A stretch of 64,000 nucleotides of DNA from RGZA01 sp964568585 (GCA_964568585.1 CAZMQI010000003.1:47284-111283), one strand, 5' to 3'. Shown: positions 1 through 8,585, counted from the stretch's first letter. Notes: generated from the sequence alone by a model not told the origin. A program made the numbers and translations.

Positions 1-513
1 GGCATCACCCAGCGCCATCATCATCGTTGTCGAGCTGGTGGGAGCAAGACCCATCGGGCAGGCTTCGGCCGCTTTTGGAACTTCCAGAACTAAATCGGCT
101 TGTCCGCCAAGATTGGAATCTTTGCCACTGGTCATGGCAATCAATGGAATACTGAAGCGGCGGGTATAGGAAATGATGTCGGATAATTCGCTGGCTTCGC
201 CAGAATTGGATAGCGCAATCACGCAATCATCACGCGTAATCATGCCCATATCGCCATGACTGGCTTCAGCAGGGTGTACAAAGAATGCAGGTGTTCCTGT
301 GGATGCCATCGTGGCAGAAATCTTGCGTGCCACATGGCCGCTTTTGCCGATACCAGTGACTGCCACGCGGCCTTTTATCGCGCTGACGATTTCAACGGCT
401 TTAGTGAAGCGTTCATCAAGGCTGGAGCTAAGTTCTTGAAGAGCGCGGATTTCGGTCGCCAATACATCCTTGGCGTGTTGAACGGGGTTCATAAGTTGTG
501 CAGGCTCGGCCAT
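1..513 (-). CDS. kdsD: D-arabinose 5-phosphate isomerase, KdsD/KpsF (3' part cut by window edge)
   Basis: Partial gene: the first 171 codons, with the C-terminus outside the window. The SIS sugar-isomerase domain is plain: GIGKSGH at residues 54-60, HPAEASHGDMG at 80-90, SNSGEASE near 102-109 and a CPMGLAPTSSTT stretch near the cut. The family converts D-ribulose 5-phosphate to D-arabinose 5-phosphate, the first step of Kdo synthesis for lipopolysaccharide. The full protein usually adds two CBS domains, which would lie beyond the edge. Start ATG at 513, preceded by a GGAAGA ribosome site. RNase D lies upstream on the same strand, an arrangement known from other alphaproteobacteria, where lptC/lptA often follow. 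Confidence 0.93.
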   Translation of the reverse strand, partial: MAEPAQLMNPVQHAKDVLATEIRALQELSSSLDERFTKAVEIVSAIKGRVAVTGIGKSGHVARKISATMASTGTPAFFVHPAEASHGDMGMITRDDCVIALSNSGEASELSDIISYTRRFSIPLIAMTSGKDSNLGGQADLVLEVPKAAEACPMGLAPTSSTTMMMALGDA

Positions 514-530
514 TTATCTTCCTTATTAGG

Positions 531-583
531 GCGGATCGCGACCAAAGAGCGCATTCAAAAAAGTGTTGGTCGCGTGAATCTGC
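531..583. repeat. Palindromic hairpin element, copy 1
   Basis: Seen directly: GCGGAT (531-536) pairs with ATCTGC (578-583), and CGCGACCAA (537-545) pairs with TTGGTCGCG (566-574). A 3-nt TGA bulge sits between the two right-hand arms, and the 20-nt loop contains CAAAAAA. The same architecture, with compensating changes in the inner stem, recurs at 62258-62310. The bulge region contains a GAATC (GANTC) site. It lies in the 149-bp gap between rnd and kdsD, just upstream of kdsD. It could be a small dispersed repeat, an RNA element or a protein-binding palindrome. Confidence 0.6.
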
Positions 584-662
584 CCGATACCATTAAGTGA
601 AGGATAAAATGGGCTAATGCCCTTAATAAGGCAACTTGAAAGAATTGAGTTAAAACAGGGGA

Positions 663-1271
663 TTAATGCGCGAAAATGTCTGTTTCTGGCCAGCCCGCAA
701 GGTCAAGCGCGGCACGTACCGGCAGGAACGCAAAACAGGCGTCTGCCACATCCTTGCGGCCTTCACGTACCAGCATCACATCCAGCTTGGCTTTCAGGGC
801 ATGCAAATGCATCACATCGGATGCCGCATATTCCAATTGTTCCTTGGACAGTTCGGCATTACCCCAATCGGAGCTTTGCTGCTGCTTGGAAATTTCAACG
901 CCCAGCAAATCACGTGTTAAATCTTTTAGACCATGGCGGTCGGTGAAGGTGCGCGCAAGTCGTGATGCAATTTTGGTGCAATAGACAGGACCTGTCATCA
1001 CGCCCAAGTAAGCCATCATCGATGCGATATCAAAGCGCGCGAAATGGAACAACTTGGTTACATTCGCATCGGTCAGTAATTTCTTCAAATTCGGTGCGGC
1101 GTATTCACCTTTGGCGAATTGCACAAGATGCGCGTCGCCCTTGCCATCGGATAGTTGCACAAGACACAACCGATCACGCTGTGGGTTTAATCCCATGGTT
1201 TCGGTATCCATCGCAACGATGTTGCCGAGATTGAGATTTGCAGGAAGATCGTTTTTGTGCAGATGGATCAT
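663..1271 (-). CDS. rnd: Ribonuclease D, short form (DEDDy 3'-5' exoribonuclease)
   Basis: A 202-residue protein with the three exonuclease motifs of the DEDDy family: DTE at 22-24, HFARFD ending at D81, and YxxxD at Y148-D152. These carry the four metal-binding acidic residues and the tyrosine. RNase D trims the 3' ends of tRNA precursors and other small RNAs. The length covers only the exonuclease domain; the HRDC domains of Escherichia coli RNase D (about 375 residues) are absent, as in many alphaproteobacterial short forms. It is followed on the same strand, after 149 bp, by kdsD. Confidence 0.9.
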   Translation of the reverse strand: MIHLHKNDLPANLNLGNIVAMDTETMGLNPQRDRLCLVQLSDGKGDAHLVQFAKGEYAAPNLKKLLTDANVTKLFHFARFDIASMMAYLGVMTGPVYCTKIASRLARTFTDRHGLKDLTRDLLGVEISKQQQSSDWGNAELSKEQLEYAASDVMHLHALKAKLDVMLVREGRKDVADACFAFLPVRAALDLAGWPETDIFAH

Positions 1272-1371
1272 GGTGCCACTTATCTATGCTATAATTGTTA
1301 AAATGTAATAAAGACAAGCTTGCAGCACTTGTCCAGCATTACCGCTGACATGCTGAATTCTATCAGGAATT

Positions 1372-1980
1372 CTAGCGGTTTTCGTCAATCAGCTTTTTAA
1401 TTTTGGCAAAGGCGATGTCGCGGTTTTCCATGGTATCGATGGTGCTGACCAGTTTGCGGTTCTTGTCATACAGATAAATGCTCGCGCTATGATCGACCAT
1501 GTAACCGCCGTCCTCCATCGGTGACATCTTCTTATAATAAATGCCATACGCTTTGGTCATTGCTGCAACTTGTTCCGGCGTTCCGGTTAACCCGATGATG
1601 CGTTTGTCATAGGATTTTAAAAATGACTTCATGCGTTTGATGTCATCACGTTCAGGGTCAACTGAAACAAAAATTGAATTAATGTGCGATGCATCCGCGC
1701 CAAGTTTATCAAGCCATATTCCCATATCCGCCATCGCACCTGGGCAAATGGCCGGGCAATGCGAAAAACCAAAGAACATCATGCTGGGTTTTCCGATGAC
1801 AAACCCTTCGGTAACTGTTTTGCCATTCTGGCTGATTAGCGTGAAGGGTTGCGTGGCATGTGTGACAAGCGCAGGGGCTTCCTGCGTTGTGTTGGTCGTG
1901 GGTGGCTTTACTAAAAAATAAATGCCAAGCACGGCAATTATCAGCCATGCAATCATCCGTATTGTTTTAAGTTTGTTCAT
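1372..1980 (-). CDS. SCO1/SenC-family copper chaperone for cytochrome oxidase
   Basis: A 202-residue protein with an N-terminal membrane anchor (about residues 7-24) and a periplasmic thioredoxin fold. The copper site is visible: CPAIC at C75-C79 plus the conserved histidine H164 in a DHSASIYL context. An SVDPERD motif lies between them. SCO proteins deliver copper to, or reduce, the CuA site of cytochrome c oxidase. I chose ATG at 1980 because the longer reading frame runs into the adjacent tRNA-Leu gene. No oxidase subunit is adjacent. Confidence 0.9.
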   Translation of the reverse strand: MNKLKTIRMIAWLIIAVLGIYFLVKPPTTNTTQEAPALVTHATQPFTLISQNGKTVTEGFVIGKPSMMFFGFSHCPAICPGAMADMGIWLDKLGADASHINSIFVSVDPERDDIKRMKSFLKSYDKRIIGLTGTPEQVAAMTKAYGIYYKKMSPMEDGGYMVDHSASIYLYDKNRKLVSTIDTMENRDIAFAKIKKLIDENR

Positions 1981-2000
1981 TGGATAGTTTTCATAAAAGA

Positions 2001-2087
2001 TGGTGCCCAGAAGAGGACTTGAACCTCCACGATCTTGCAACCGCTAGCACCTGAAGCTAGTGCGTCTACCAATTCCGCCATCTGGGC
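2001..2087 (-). tRNA. tRNA-Leu (anticodon CAG)
   Basis: The reverse strand folds as a class II tRNA of 87 nt. The acceptor stem is GCCCAGA with TCTGGGC, the D-loop has GGAATTGGTAGACGC, and the anticodon loop is TTCAGGT closed by CTAGC/GCTAG. A long variable arm follows, then the T-loop GTTCAAGTC, with an encoded CCA end. Anticodon CAG reads CUG leucine codons. It lies between panC (divergent) and the SCO gene (same strand). Confidence 0.96.
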
Positions 2088-2151
2088 ACTATAGTAATGG
2101 TATGGGGCGGCAACCTAAAGCGAGGCTTTGCAAAAAGCAAGTGAGTAGAGA

Positions 2152-2988
2152 ATGCGTATAATTGAACAGATAAAGCAATGCCGGGAGATTGTGGCGGCAT
2201 GGCGTGCTGAACGCGCAACCATCGGTTTTGTGCCGACCATGGGCGCATTGCATGAAGGACATTTAAGCCTGGTCAAGAAAAGCTTGGATGCTGGTCATAA
2301 AACCATCGTTAGCATTTTCGTGAACCCCAAACAATTCGGCCCCAACGAAGATTTCGCGAAATACCCCCGCGTCTTGGATGTCGATGCACAATTATTAAAA
2401 GATGCGGGCGCGCATATGCTGTATGCGCCGATTGCCACGCAAATGTACCCCGATGGATTTGCGACATCCGTTCATGTAGCAGGGCTCACTGATTATTTAT
2501 GCGGCCCGTTCCGCCCCGGGCATTTTGAAGGCGTCGCCACCATCGTCACCAAATTATTGAATCAGGTACAAGCGAATGAAGCATTCTTTGGTGATAAGGA
2601 TTGGCAACAATTACAAGTCATCAAACGTTTAGCTGGTGATTTGGATATTCGTACGCGCATCACCGGTGTGCCGATTGTGCGCGAAGAAGATGGTCTCGCA
2701 TTATCATCGCGCAACCGGTACCTCAGTGTGGAAGACCGCGCGAAAGCATCCTTGCTGAACATTACCCTTCGCAGTTTGGCCGATGAAATCATGGCAGGCG
2801 ATGATATTGACGCAGCCTTAAAAACCGCGCGTGTTGGGTTGACCGAGAACGGATTTGCAGTTGATTATCTAGAACTGGCAGATGCCAGCACGCTGCAACC
2901 CGCCCGCAAGCTGGATAAACCCGCGCGGGTTTTTGTGGCCGCAAGGCTTGGCGGAACACGCCTGATTGATAATATGGCGGTTAATTAG
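2152..2988 (+). CDS. panC: Pantothenate synthetase (pantoate-beta-alanine ligase)
   Basis: A 278-residue protein that condenses pantoate and beta-alanine with ATP to make pantothenate, the coenzyme A precursor. The family signatures are PTMGALHEGH at 28-37 (the HIGH-like ATP site, H34 and H37), FVNPKQFGPNEDFAKYPR, and a KMSKS-like LSSRNRYLS near residue 184. The length matches the family (about 280). It stands alone; panB is not adjacent. Confidence 0.96.
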   Translation: MRIIEQIKQCREIVAAWRAERATIGFVPTMGALHEGHLSLVKKSLDAGHKTIVSIFVNPKQFGPNEDFAKYPRVLDVDAQLLKDAGAHMLYAPIATQMYPDGFATSVHVAGLTDYLCGPFRPGHFEGVATIVTKLLNQVQANEAFFGDKDWQQLQVIKRLAGDLDIRTRITGVPIVREEDGLALSSRNRYLSVEDRAKASLLNITLRSLADEIMAGDDIDAALKTARVGLTENGFAVDYLELADASTLQPARKLDKPARVFVAARLGGTRLIDNMAVN

Positions 2989-3079
2989 AACGCGCATTAA
3001 ACCCTCTTGCAAAGGGTGGTGAAAATCATCATATTGCCCCCACCAAGAATAAGCCTATTGATGCATAAGATGCACAACA

Positions 3080-3155
3080 GGGCCCTTAGCTCAGCTGGGA
3101 GAGCGCTACGATGGCATTGTAGAGGTCAGCGGTTCGATCCCGCTAGGGTCCACCA
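3080..3155 (+). tRNA. tRNA-Ala (anticodon GGC)
   Basis: A 76-nt cloverleaf: acceptor GGGCCCT with AGGGTCC, D-arm AGCTCAGCTGGGAGAGC, anticodon loop ATGGCAT (GGC), T-arm GGTTCGATCC, and an encoded ACCA end. The anticodon reads GCC and GCU alanine codons. Its last 25 nt and four following bases are repeated downstream at 3225-3253, a typical mark of tRNA-targeted integration. Confidence 0.96.
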
Positions 3156-3253
3156 GTTTTTCAATACAATTCAAGATAGCGGGTGAATCGAACCGCTTAT
3201 TTATATCAGCCTGCGAAGCAGGCGGGTTCGATCCCGCTAGGGTCCACCAGTTT
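3131..3253 (+). repeat. Direct repeat of the tRNA-Ala 3' end, with an inverted T-arm copy between (att-like scar)
   Basis: A 29-bp stretch from the T-arm of tRNA-Ala through the CCA and CAGTTT recurs exactly at 3131-3159 and 3225-3253. Between them, 3178-3197 is an inverted copy of the T-arm with three extra bases (TGA). A short perfect hairpin, GCCTGC-GAA-GCAGGC, lies at about 3209-3223. Repeats of tRNA 3' ends are the usual attL/attR traces of tyrosine-integrase elements. No integrase is nearby and only 65 bp separate the copies, so this may be what remains after loss of an element, or a small palindromic repeat. Confidence 0.7.
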
Positions 3254-3264
3254 CACAAAATAAT

Positions 3265-4017
3265 CTAAACAGAACTAATCCGGTTGATTGTCAATCCGCG
3301 TGGTGGAGTTGTTGGCGTTGCTGCAGCAACGGCGTTGGGGCGCGGTGTCGGGTTTGCAATTCCCGCTGCAATGTGTTCGGAAATAATGCCGCGGCCAAGG
3401 TCACTTAAATGTAACCCATCACTGGTACGTGACGCTCTGTTTTGCAATTCGCGGTTATCCAGCATGGGAATGAACGATACGCCTAACCGCTTACTTAAAT
3501 TCTCAAGTTCATGGGATAGCGTGGGAATACGGTCCACCGCCGCTTGATGATGCCGTTCCAAAAACGGTGATGTGCCCGCATCTGGCCGCAGATAGGGAAC
3601 AGGACCCGCCACCACAACCTTTGCACCGCTTTGCTGGAATGCACGGATGAGCGTTTCATAATTTTTGAGAAACGTCGCTTTGTCCATATAGCGATTATCA
3701 TTCAGGAACGAATTATCCCAACCGTTTTTTTGGCCCATCGTATAGAAATCATTATGCCCGATATTAAATAATACGACATCGCCGGGCTTTGTTCCTGCGG
3801 CAATCAACGGGCCATCGCGCAACCAATTGCGATCCGTACGATTATAGGAAATGGCGCTGCCGCCCACGGCGTGATTATCAACACGCAAATTTGAACCATG
3901 GCGTTGCAATGCGCGCTGCAAATCAGTGGTGGATTGCGCCAAAATGGAATCGCCCAGCACCACTAATCGTGGGCCGTTGCTACGCGTCTGGCGATTATCT
4001 GGTGTTTGTAATGCCAC
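3265..4017 (-). CDS. SGNH/GDSL-family hydrolase
   Basis: A 250-residue protein with the SGNH esterase blocks: LGDSI with the catalytic S24, NIGHND at 85-90 (block III asparagine), and DGLH at 200-203 with the Asp-His pair. Family members are esterases or lipases acting on acyl or acetyl esters; the substrate cannot be told from sequence. No signal peptide is visible at this start, so it is probably cytoplasmic unless the true start differs. A Pro/Ala-rich tail follows the domain. It is convergent with the tRNA-Ala repeat region. Confidence 0.85.
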   Translation of the reverse strand: MALQTPDNRQTRSNGPRLVVLGDSILAQSTTDLQRALQRHGSNLRVDNHAVGGSAISYNRTDRNWLRDGPLIAAGTKPGDVVLFNIGHNDFYTMGQKNGWDNSFLNDNRYMDKATFLKNYETLIRAFQQSGAKVVVAGPVPYLRPDAGTSPFLERHHQAAVDRIPTLSHELENLSKRLGVSFIPMLDNRELQNRASRTSDGLHLSDLGRGIISEHIAAGIANPTPRPNAVAAATPTTPPRGLTINRISSV

Positions 4018-4255
4018 TCTTGATAGTTCTCCTGCTAAATATACTAATCCTGCTGCATTGCTAATCGCTTAATCGCACATGATTTCAGGCATAACGATTT
4101 GATTTATTTGAATATTGAATGTTGGTTTTGCTTTCCAGATTGCTGCAATGCGAACCAGAATAGGAACGGCGCATCGGTTCTTTCTTGTTCACAACCCCAA
4201 TCACATGCACGCTGAAAATCCCACCTTAAGTGACCACCAACTCCGGAGTGACCCC

Positions 4256-4954
4256 ATGCAATATTCATCCCCACAAAAACTGTTAGCAGAATTTTTTGGA
4301 ACGTTCCTACTCGTGCTTGGCGGTTGCGGCAGCGCTGTTCTGGCCGCTGGCGTTCCAACGCTTGGTATCGGCTTTGCCGGTGTATCCCTCGCATTCGGGT
4401 TGACTGTATTATGTGGCGCTTATGCATTCGGCCCCATCTCTGGTGGTCACTTTAATCCGGCGGTATCATTCGGTTTAGCAGTTGCTGGCCGTTTTGCATG
4501 GAAGGATTTTGTGCCCTACGTGATTTCACAAACGCTGGGCGCATGCGCGGCAGCTGGCGTTATCTATTTGGTTGCAACTGGTAAAGCGGAAGCATCCATT
4601 GGCGGTTTTGCAGCGAACGGTTTTGGCGAACATTCCCCCGGCGGTTACACGCTGGAAGCTGGCGTGATTATTGAAGTGGTGTTGACTGCGCTATTCCTGC
4701 TTGTCATCCTTGGTGCAACCGAAAGCCGCGTGCCTGCCGGTTTTGCGCCAATCGCGATTGGTCTTGCGCTTACGCTCATCCATTTAATCTCCATTCCTGT
4801 CACCAACACATCCGTCAACCCTGCACGTTCAACGGGTCAGGCATTATTCGTGGGCGGCTGGGCGATTGAACAGCTTTGGGTATTCTGGGTTGCGCCACTT
4901 GTTGGCGGCCTAATCGGCGGATTGTTGCACAAGCAATTCTTTGCTCAGAAATAA
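4256..4954 (+). CDS. aqpZ: Aquaporin Z (water channel)
   Basis: A 232-residue membrane protein of the major intrinsic protein family. Both NPA boxes are present (67-69 and 188-190). The stretch around 171-191 (LTLIHLISIPVT...NPAR) matches water-selective AqpZ, with the selectivity-filter histidine at 176 and arginine at 191. It would allow rapid water flow across the inner membrane. I chose ATG at 4256, preceded by CCGGAG, rather than an in-frame start 141 bp upstream that adds a polar tail. A hairpin terminator follows. Confidence 0.95.
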   Translation: MQYSSPQKLLAEFFGTFLLVLGGCGSAVLAAGVPTLGIGFAGVSLAFGLTVLCGAYAFGPISGGHFNPAVSFGLAVAGRFAWKDFVPYVISQTLGACAAAGVIYLVATGKAEASIGGFAANGFGEHSPGGYTLEAGVIIEVVLTALFLLVILGATESRVPAGFAPIAIGLALTLIHLISIPVTNTSVNPARSTGQALFVGGWAIEQLWVFWVAPLVGGLIGGLLHKQFFAQK

Positions 4955-4985
4955 ATCGGCAAAAATAATTGATAAGACAATAAAC

Positions 4986-5020
4986 AAGCCCTGAGGGAGA
5001 AATCCTTCAGGGCTTTTTTT
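4986..5020. terminator. Intrinsic terminator between convergent genes
   Basis: AAGCCCTGA (4986-4994) pairs with TCAGGGCTT (5007-5015), extended by GGA/TCC, and is followed by a run of T. It lies between aqpZ and the convergent gene at 5034 and can serve both. Confidence 0.88.
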
Positions 5021-5033
5021 ATGTCTGGTGTGG

Positions 5034-5798
5034 TTAGCGGCTTTGGTGAACTTTGGTGATGCCAGGATGGCTTTCTTCCAAAATTTCCAAACGCTGGTTG
5101 ACGATTTCCATGGTACGGCCATCGCAGCTATCGGTCACGCGTTGATATTCTTCTTTGCTATCAACTTCTTTTTGGCGTTCTTTTAAATCATCTTCGATTT
5201 GGCGGCTTATCTTATCGACCGCTTGGTTGAAGGCTGAATTGAGCTGATCGTCAATGACTGACGCGGATGATGATTGCACAACACCAATCTTTTTGGCTGC
5301 ATCGCGAAATGCGATACGCATTTTGTCGGTGTATTCATCGAGGATAGCACGGTCGACGGCTTTGTGTTTTTCTTCATGACCTAAAATTTCTTTGAACGGG
5401 CAGGAGCGTTTCGGGAATTCCTTGGCGACATAAATCTTGTTATCTTTAAACCCGAATTCCACATGAATGGCTTTAATCTGGCCGCAGGTGGTCTGGCTGT
5501 ATCCCGTACGCATCTTCATGATGTCACTGGTGACGCTGAAGAACATCTCGCCGGTTGAAAGGCCTACGGGCCATGCTTCGCTGTGCAGATTATCTTTGCC
5601 TTTGCCGCGTTCGGATAAATCGCGGATTTTTAACATCGGCTGGGTAAAATCGTATAGCACTTCATCATAGTCGGTTTTTACATCTACTTCAGTCGGGACA
5701 TAAGTGTTGCACCCTTCCGCATCGGAGGAGGCGAAGGCTTGCGGCGCATGAACAGTAATGGAAAAAACGATGGCAACGAGAAGGAGAAGGTTTTGCAT
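5034..5798 (-). CDS. Secreted protein with HExxH motif (putative metallopeptidase-like), unknown function
   Basis: A 254-residue protein with an N-terminal signal peptide (cleavage near AFA at 21-23). A CPFKEILGHEEKH stretch carries HExxH at 141-145, followed by a helical, charged C-terminal half with a probable coiled coil (about 190-225). HExxH is the zinc-binding motif of many metallopeptidases. The setting, an acidic helix after a Cys-Pro, resembles conserved hypothetical proteins with a peptidase-like core, but activity is not shown. Four cysteines (30, 105, 133 and one near 227) suggest disulfides in the periplasm. It stands alone. Confidence 0.65.
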   Translation of the reverse strand: MQNLLLLVAIVFSITVHAPQAFASSDAEGCNTYVPTEVDVKTDYDEVLYDFTQPMLKIRDLSERGKGKDNLHSEAWPVGLSTGEMFFSVTSDIMKMRTGYSQTTCGQIKAIHVEFGFKDNKIYVAKEFPKRSCPFKEILGHEEKHKAVDRAILDEYTDKMRIAFRDAAKKIGVVQSSSASVIDDQLNSAFNQAVDKISRQIEDDLKERQKEVDSKEEYQRVTDSCDGRTMEIVNQRLEILEESHPGITKVHQSR

Positions 5799-5960
5799 TT
5801 TGCTTCGAAGAATCTTGGAAATTGAAATGTGATGCCGACACTCTATTGGTCACATAAACACCTTAATAACCTCTAAATATGATTTATTTGTAAGGCAGCC
5901 CCTGTTCTTTAGGTGATGTTATTGGCATGATATGCAGATATTGATTCGACAGGTCACACA

Positions 5961-6896
5961 GTGCACGACGACAACCCATATATTGAGCCATCACAGCCAG
6001 CGGCAGACGATACTGCAGGCGATGAATTAAGGCTGCGTCAAAGTGATTTACGGCTGCACCGGCGGCAATTCATGGGATTGGCCGCAGGCGGCGCGATGGC
6101 GCTTACCTCCTGCCTTATTTTGCCAAAACCTGTCTTTGCCCAAACATTTGCAGCGCTGAATAAGAATTCTGGTCAGGTATCTGGCGGGGTTCCCGGCCGC
6201 AAGCCAAAACCGCCGCGTCTCATTATGATTGATCCAGGGCATGGTGGCCGTGATCCCGGGGCGATTGGCAAGCATGGCACCTATGAAAAAGATGTAACGC
6301 TGGATATCGCACGTCGTCTGGTCGATAATTTAAGCCAAGGGTCGGGCGTGATAGCCAAGATGACGCGCCGTACGGATGTGTTCTTGCCGCTTAAGGAGCG
6401 TGTGAGTATTGCTCGTGATGCTAAAGCAGATTTGTTTATTTCCATTCATGCCGATAGTGCGCCTACCCAAGCCGCGCGGGGGTTGTCCGCTTACTCCCTT
6501 TCCGAAAAGGGCACCGATAAATTCGCACGTGAATTGGCGGATCGCGAAAACAGTGTCGATGAAATCGGCGGCGTTGATTTAAAAGACACAGAACCGGATG
6601 TCGCCGCAATTCTGATGGATTTAACCGCACGTCATACGCGTAATGCTGCCTTAAAAGCCAAAAAACAAATCGTGCGCGGGATGCGCGGCAAATGGCAGTT
6701 GCTGGATAACCCTATACGTGCTGCCAATTTCGCGGTGTTGCGCGCGCCGGATATCCCATCCATTCTTTTGGAAACGGGCTTTCTTTCCAGCATCAAGGAT
6801 GAGGCCTTATTGCGTGATGCCGCCCAGCGGCAACGCATAGCGGCTCTCCTTTCCAAAGAAATGATATCGCTACTTTCCAGCCCGCCCTTCGCTTAA
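5961..6896 (+). CDS. N-acetylmuramoyl-L-alanine amidase (AmiC-like), Tat-exported
   Basis: A 311-residue Amidase_3-family protein that cleaves the amide bond between muramic acid and the stem peptide in septal peptidoglycan. The zinc ligands are visible: H94 (DPGHGG), E109, H163 (SIHAD) and the catalytic glutamate in LLETGF near 282. The N-terminus has twin arginines (RRQFMGLAAGG, R34-R35) and a hydrophobic run to about residue 60, a Tat signal like that of E. coli AmiA/AmiC. The start is GTG at 5961; later methionines would lose the twin arginines. The next gene lies 72 bp downstream. Confidence 0.9.
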   Translation: MHDDNPYIEPSQPAADDTAGDELRLRQSDLRLHRRQFMGLAAGGAMALTSCLILPKPVFAQTFAALNKNSGQVSGGVPGRKPKPPRLIMIDPGHGGRDPGAIGKHGTYEKDVTLDIARRLVDNLSQGSGVIAKMTRRTDVFLPLKERVSIARDAKADLFISIHADSAPTQAARGLSAYSLSEKGTDKFARELADRENSVDEIGGVDLKDTEPDVAAILMDLTARHTRNAALKAKKQIVRGMRGKWQLLDNPIRAANFAVLRAPDIPSILLETGFLSSIKDEALLRDAAQRQRIAALLSKEMISLLSSPPFA

Positions 6897-6968
6897 GCCC
6901 TTATTATCATTGAGGGGCATTATGAAAGCAGGCTTTCTGGGCTCTTGCCTTTGGCCACTTGCTTTCAA

Positions 6969-8414
6969 ATGGGGAAAACTTTACTTTACGGGCGTTCCCC
7001 TCATAGCTTGGTTATACCCTTGTTCCGGTTACTCGTCCTGCTTTGTCTTAATGTGTTTTTGGCTTTGTCTGTAATGGCGCCCGCCCTTGCAGATGACCCA
7101 AACCAACAGGCCAACCGTACCTTCACCGAAGCAATGCAGCTTATTCGCCGTGCAGGCGCAACCTATGATACGCGCGAAGCAGTACGCTTGCTGCGCGGTG
7201 CGGATAAATCATTGAAGAAAATCGTCAATGATTATCCTGAAAGCACGATTGCGGTGCAGCTCATCACCAATCAATTCATCGGCGATTTCGATATTATGGA
7301 TTTCCGCAGCCGTATCCGCAGCCTGTCATGCGAACGCGGTAATTATGTAGAGGATTTCTTGGCTGAGCACGGCATTGCGACAGCAACCGGCCCATCGACC
7401 GATGCGTGTTTCCTTTACCGCATCGAAACCCTGCTGCCACCTTTGGAACACCCCATCGTCAATGCACGCTGGGATTGGCTTTCATTGGGTGTTTCCTATC
7501 ATATCCTTGGCCAGCCAGATCGCGCCCGCGATATCATCCTTCCATTCCTCAACGCACTTATGACCAAGAACAAGGTGAATGACAATCAAGAGTCACTCAT
7601 GTTTCTTGCTAGGGCAATGATGCTGATTGGAGAAAAGGATCAGGCGTACAAGATTTCACAACGCATCAGCGATTGTTCATCCAAGCTTTATAACCTGATG
7701 GATATGACCAAGCAGGCAATATGGAATAATAACATGGTAGGGGCGCGCCAATACGCGGATCAGGCGCGCGATTACGTCGAAGACAACCAATGCAGCTGGC
7801 AAAAAGGCATTGTTGCGCAGGCACTGAAACTGACCGATCGCGAAGCGGAAGGTAAGAAGATTTATGACGCAATCGAAGCCGAGCAATTCACCAATGTGAA
7901 AACTGAAAACCGTGATGAAAGTACACCGCCTGAGTTGGCCGTAGCTGCCGCAGCGATGGGCGACCCTGAAACTGCGTTCAATATGCTGCGTATTGTGATG
8001 GAACAAAACCCATGGACGATTTCAGCAGCAATTGAAGAATTGGGTAAGCGCGGGGAATTCGACGTAACCGAAACCTTCATCAACGATTTAAGGGGCATTG
8101 ACCAAAAAGCCGAAGCCTATGCAACCCTGGTTGAAATGGCTGTGCGCCGTAACGATATCAAGCGTGCGATAGCAGTAATCGGCAAATTGAATAATCTGCG
8201 TGTCAGCCCAAGCCAACCGGATCAGCAAGCGCTTATTCTGGCGATGCGTGCAAGAGCCGAAAAAGATTTATATAAGGACGAGCGTTGGCGCGATACGATG
8301 CAGACCACGCTTAACACCGCTGACCTTGTCGATGAAAGCAAGCGCAGCCAAGTGGCATTGCCGCTCATAGCGACGCTTGCCTATATCAAGAGTGGCAACC
8401 CGCTGCTTGACTAA
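6969..8414 (+). CDS. Secreted alpha-helical repeat protein, unknown function
   Basis: About 481 residues: an N-terminal hydrophobic signal segment ending at APALA-DD, then a long helical protein of TPR/Sel1-like repeats. Alternating A/L/G patterns with pairs such as GVSYHILGQPDRARD and LARAMMLIGEKDQAY are typical of helical hairpins. It probably acts in the periplasm as a scaffold. The start is uncertain: ATG at 6969 has no clear ribosome site, TTG at 6945 is in frame, and a good GAGGGG site precedes an out-of-frame ATG at 6922 (a 49-codon frame). It follows the amidase on the same strand, so a cell-wall role is possible but unproven. Confidence 0.7.
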   Translation: MGKTLLYGRSPHSLVIPLFRLLVLLCLNVFLALSVMAPALADDPNQQANRTFTEAMQLIRRAGATYDTREAVRLLRGADKSLKKIVNDYPESTIAVQLITNQFIGDFDIMDFRSRIRSLSCERGNYVEDFLAEHGIATATGPSTDACFLYRIETLLPPLEHPIVNARWDWLSLGVSYHILGQPDRARDIILPFLNALMTKNKVNDNQESLMFLARAMMLIGEKDQAYKISQRISDCSSKLYNLMDMTKQAIWNNNMVGARQYADQARDYVEDNQCSWQKGIVAQALKLTDREAEGKKIYDAIEAEQFTNVKTENRDESTPPELAVAAAAMGDPETAFNMLRIVMEQNPWTISAAIEELGKRGEFDVTETFINDLRGIDQKAEAYATLVEMAVRRNDIKRAIAVIGKLNNLRVSPSQPDQQALILAMRARAEKDLYKDERWRDTMQTTLNTADLVDESKRSQVALPLIATLAYIKSGNPLLD

Positions 8415-8508
8415 GAGCCGCACGTTTTAACCATGCTCGTGTGCAATATAGCTGATATTCCCCATATAAATCAGAGTGCTAATTAAGCCCCGCCGTTAAC
8501 CAGCTTCC

Positions 8509-8525
8509 TTAATTCATACTTAACC
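8509..8525 (+). promoter_or_regulatory. Candidate CtrA box
   Basis: TTAATTCATACTTAACC matches the full CtrA consensus TTAA-N7-TTAAC exactly. It sits 61 bp upstream of the small gene at 8586. CtrA is the master cell-cycle response regulator of alphaproteobacteria. The match is by eye and binding is inferred. Confidence 0.5.
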
Positions 8526-8585
8526 AGTATGGAATATAGTAGGCGCATAAAAACTATAAAAAACTTTATGTATTTTGGAGGGCTT

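Noticed and set aside
601..640. Terminator hairpin after rnd (GGGC-ATTA-GCCC)
   Set aside because: The stem is only four pairs and the following T tract is poor; not strong enough to list.
2001..2040. Upstream extension of the SCO gene into tRNA-Leu
   Set aside because: The extra 20 residues are coded by the tRNA. The ATG at 1980 gives a normal anchor sequence.
6922..7071. 49-codon frame with a good ribosome site before the helical-repeat protein
   Set aside because: It overlaps the signal peptide of the larger gene out of frame and its product is Cys/Trp-rich without a recognisable pattern. It only casts doubt on the larger gene's start.
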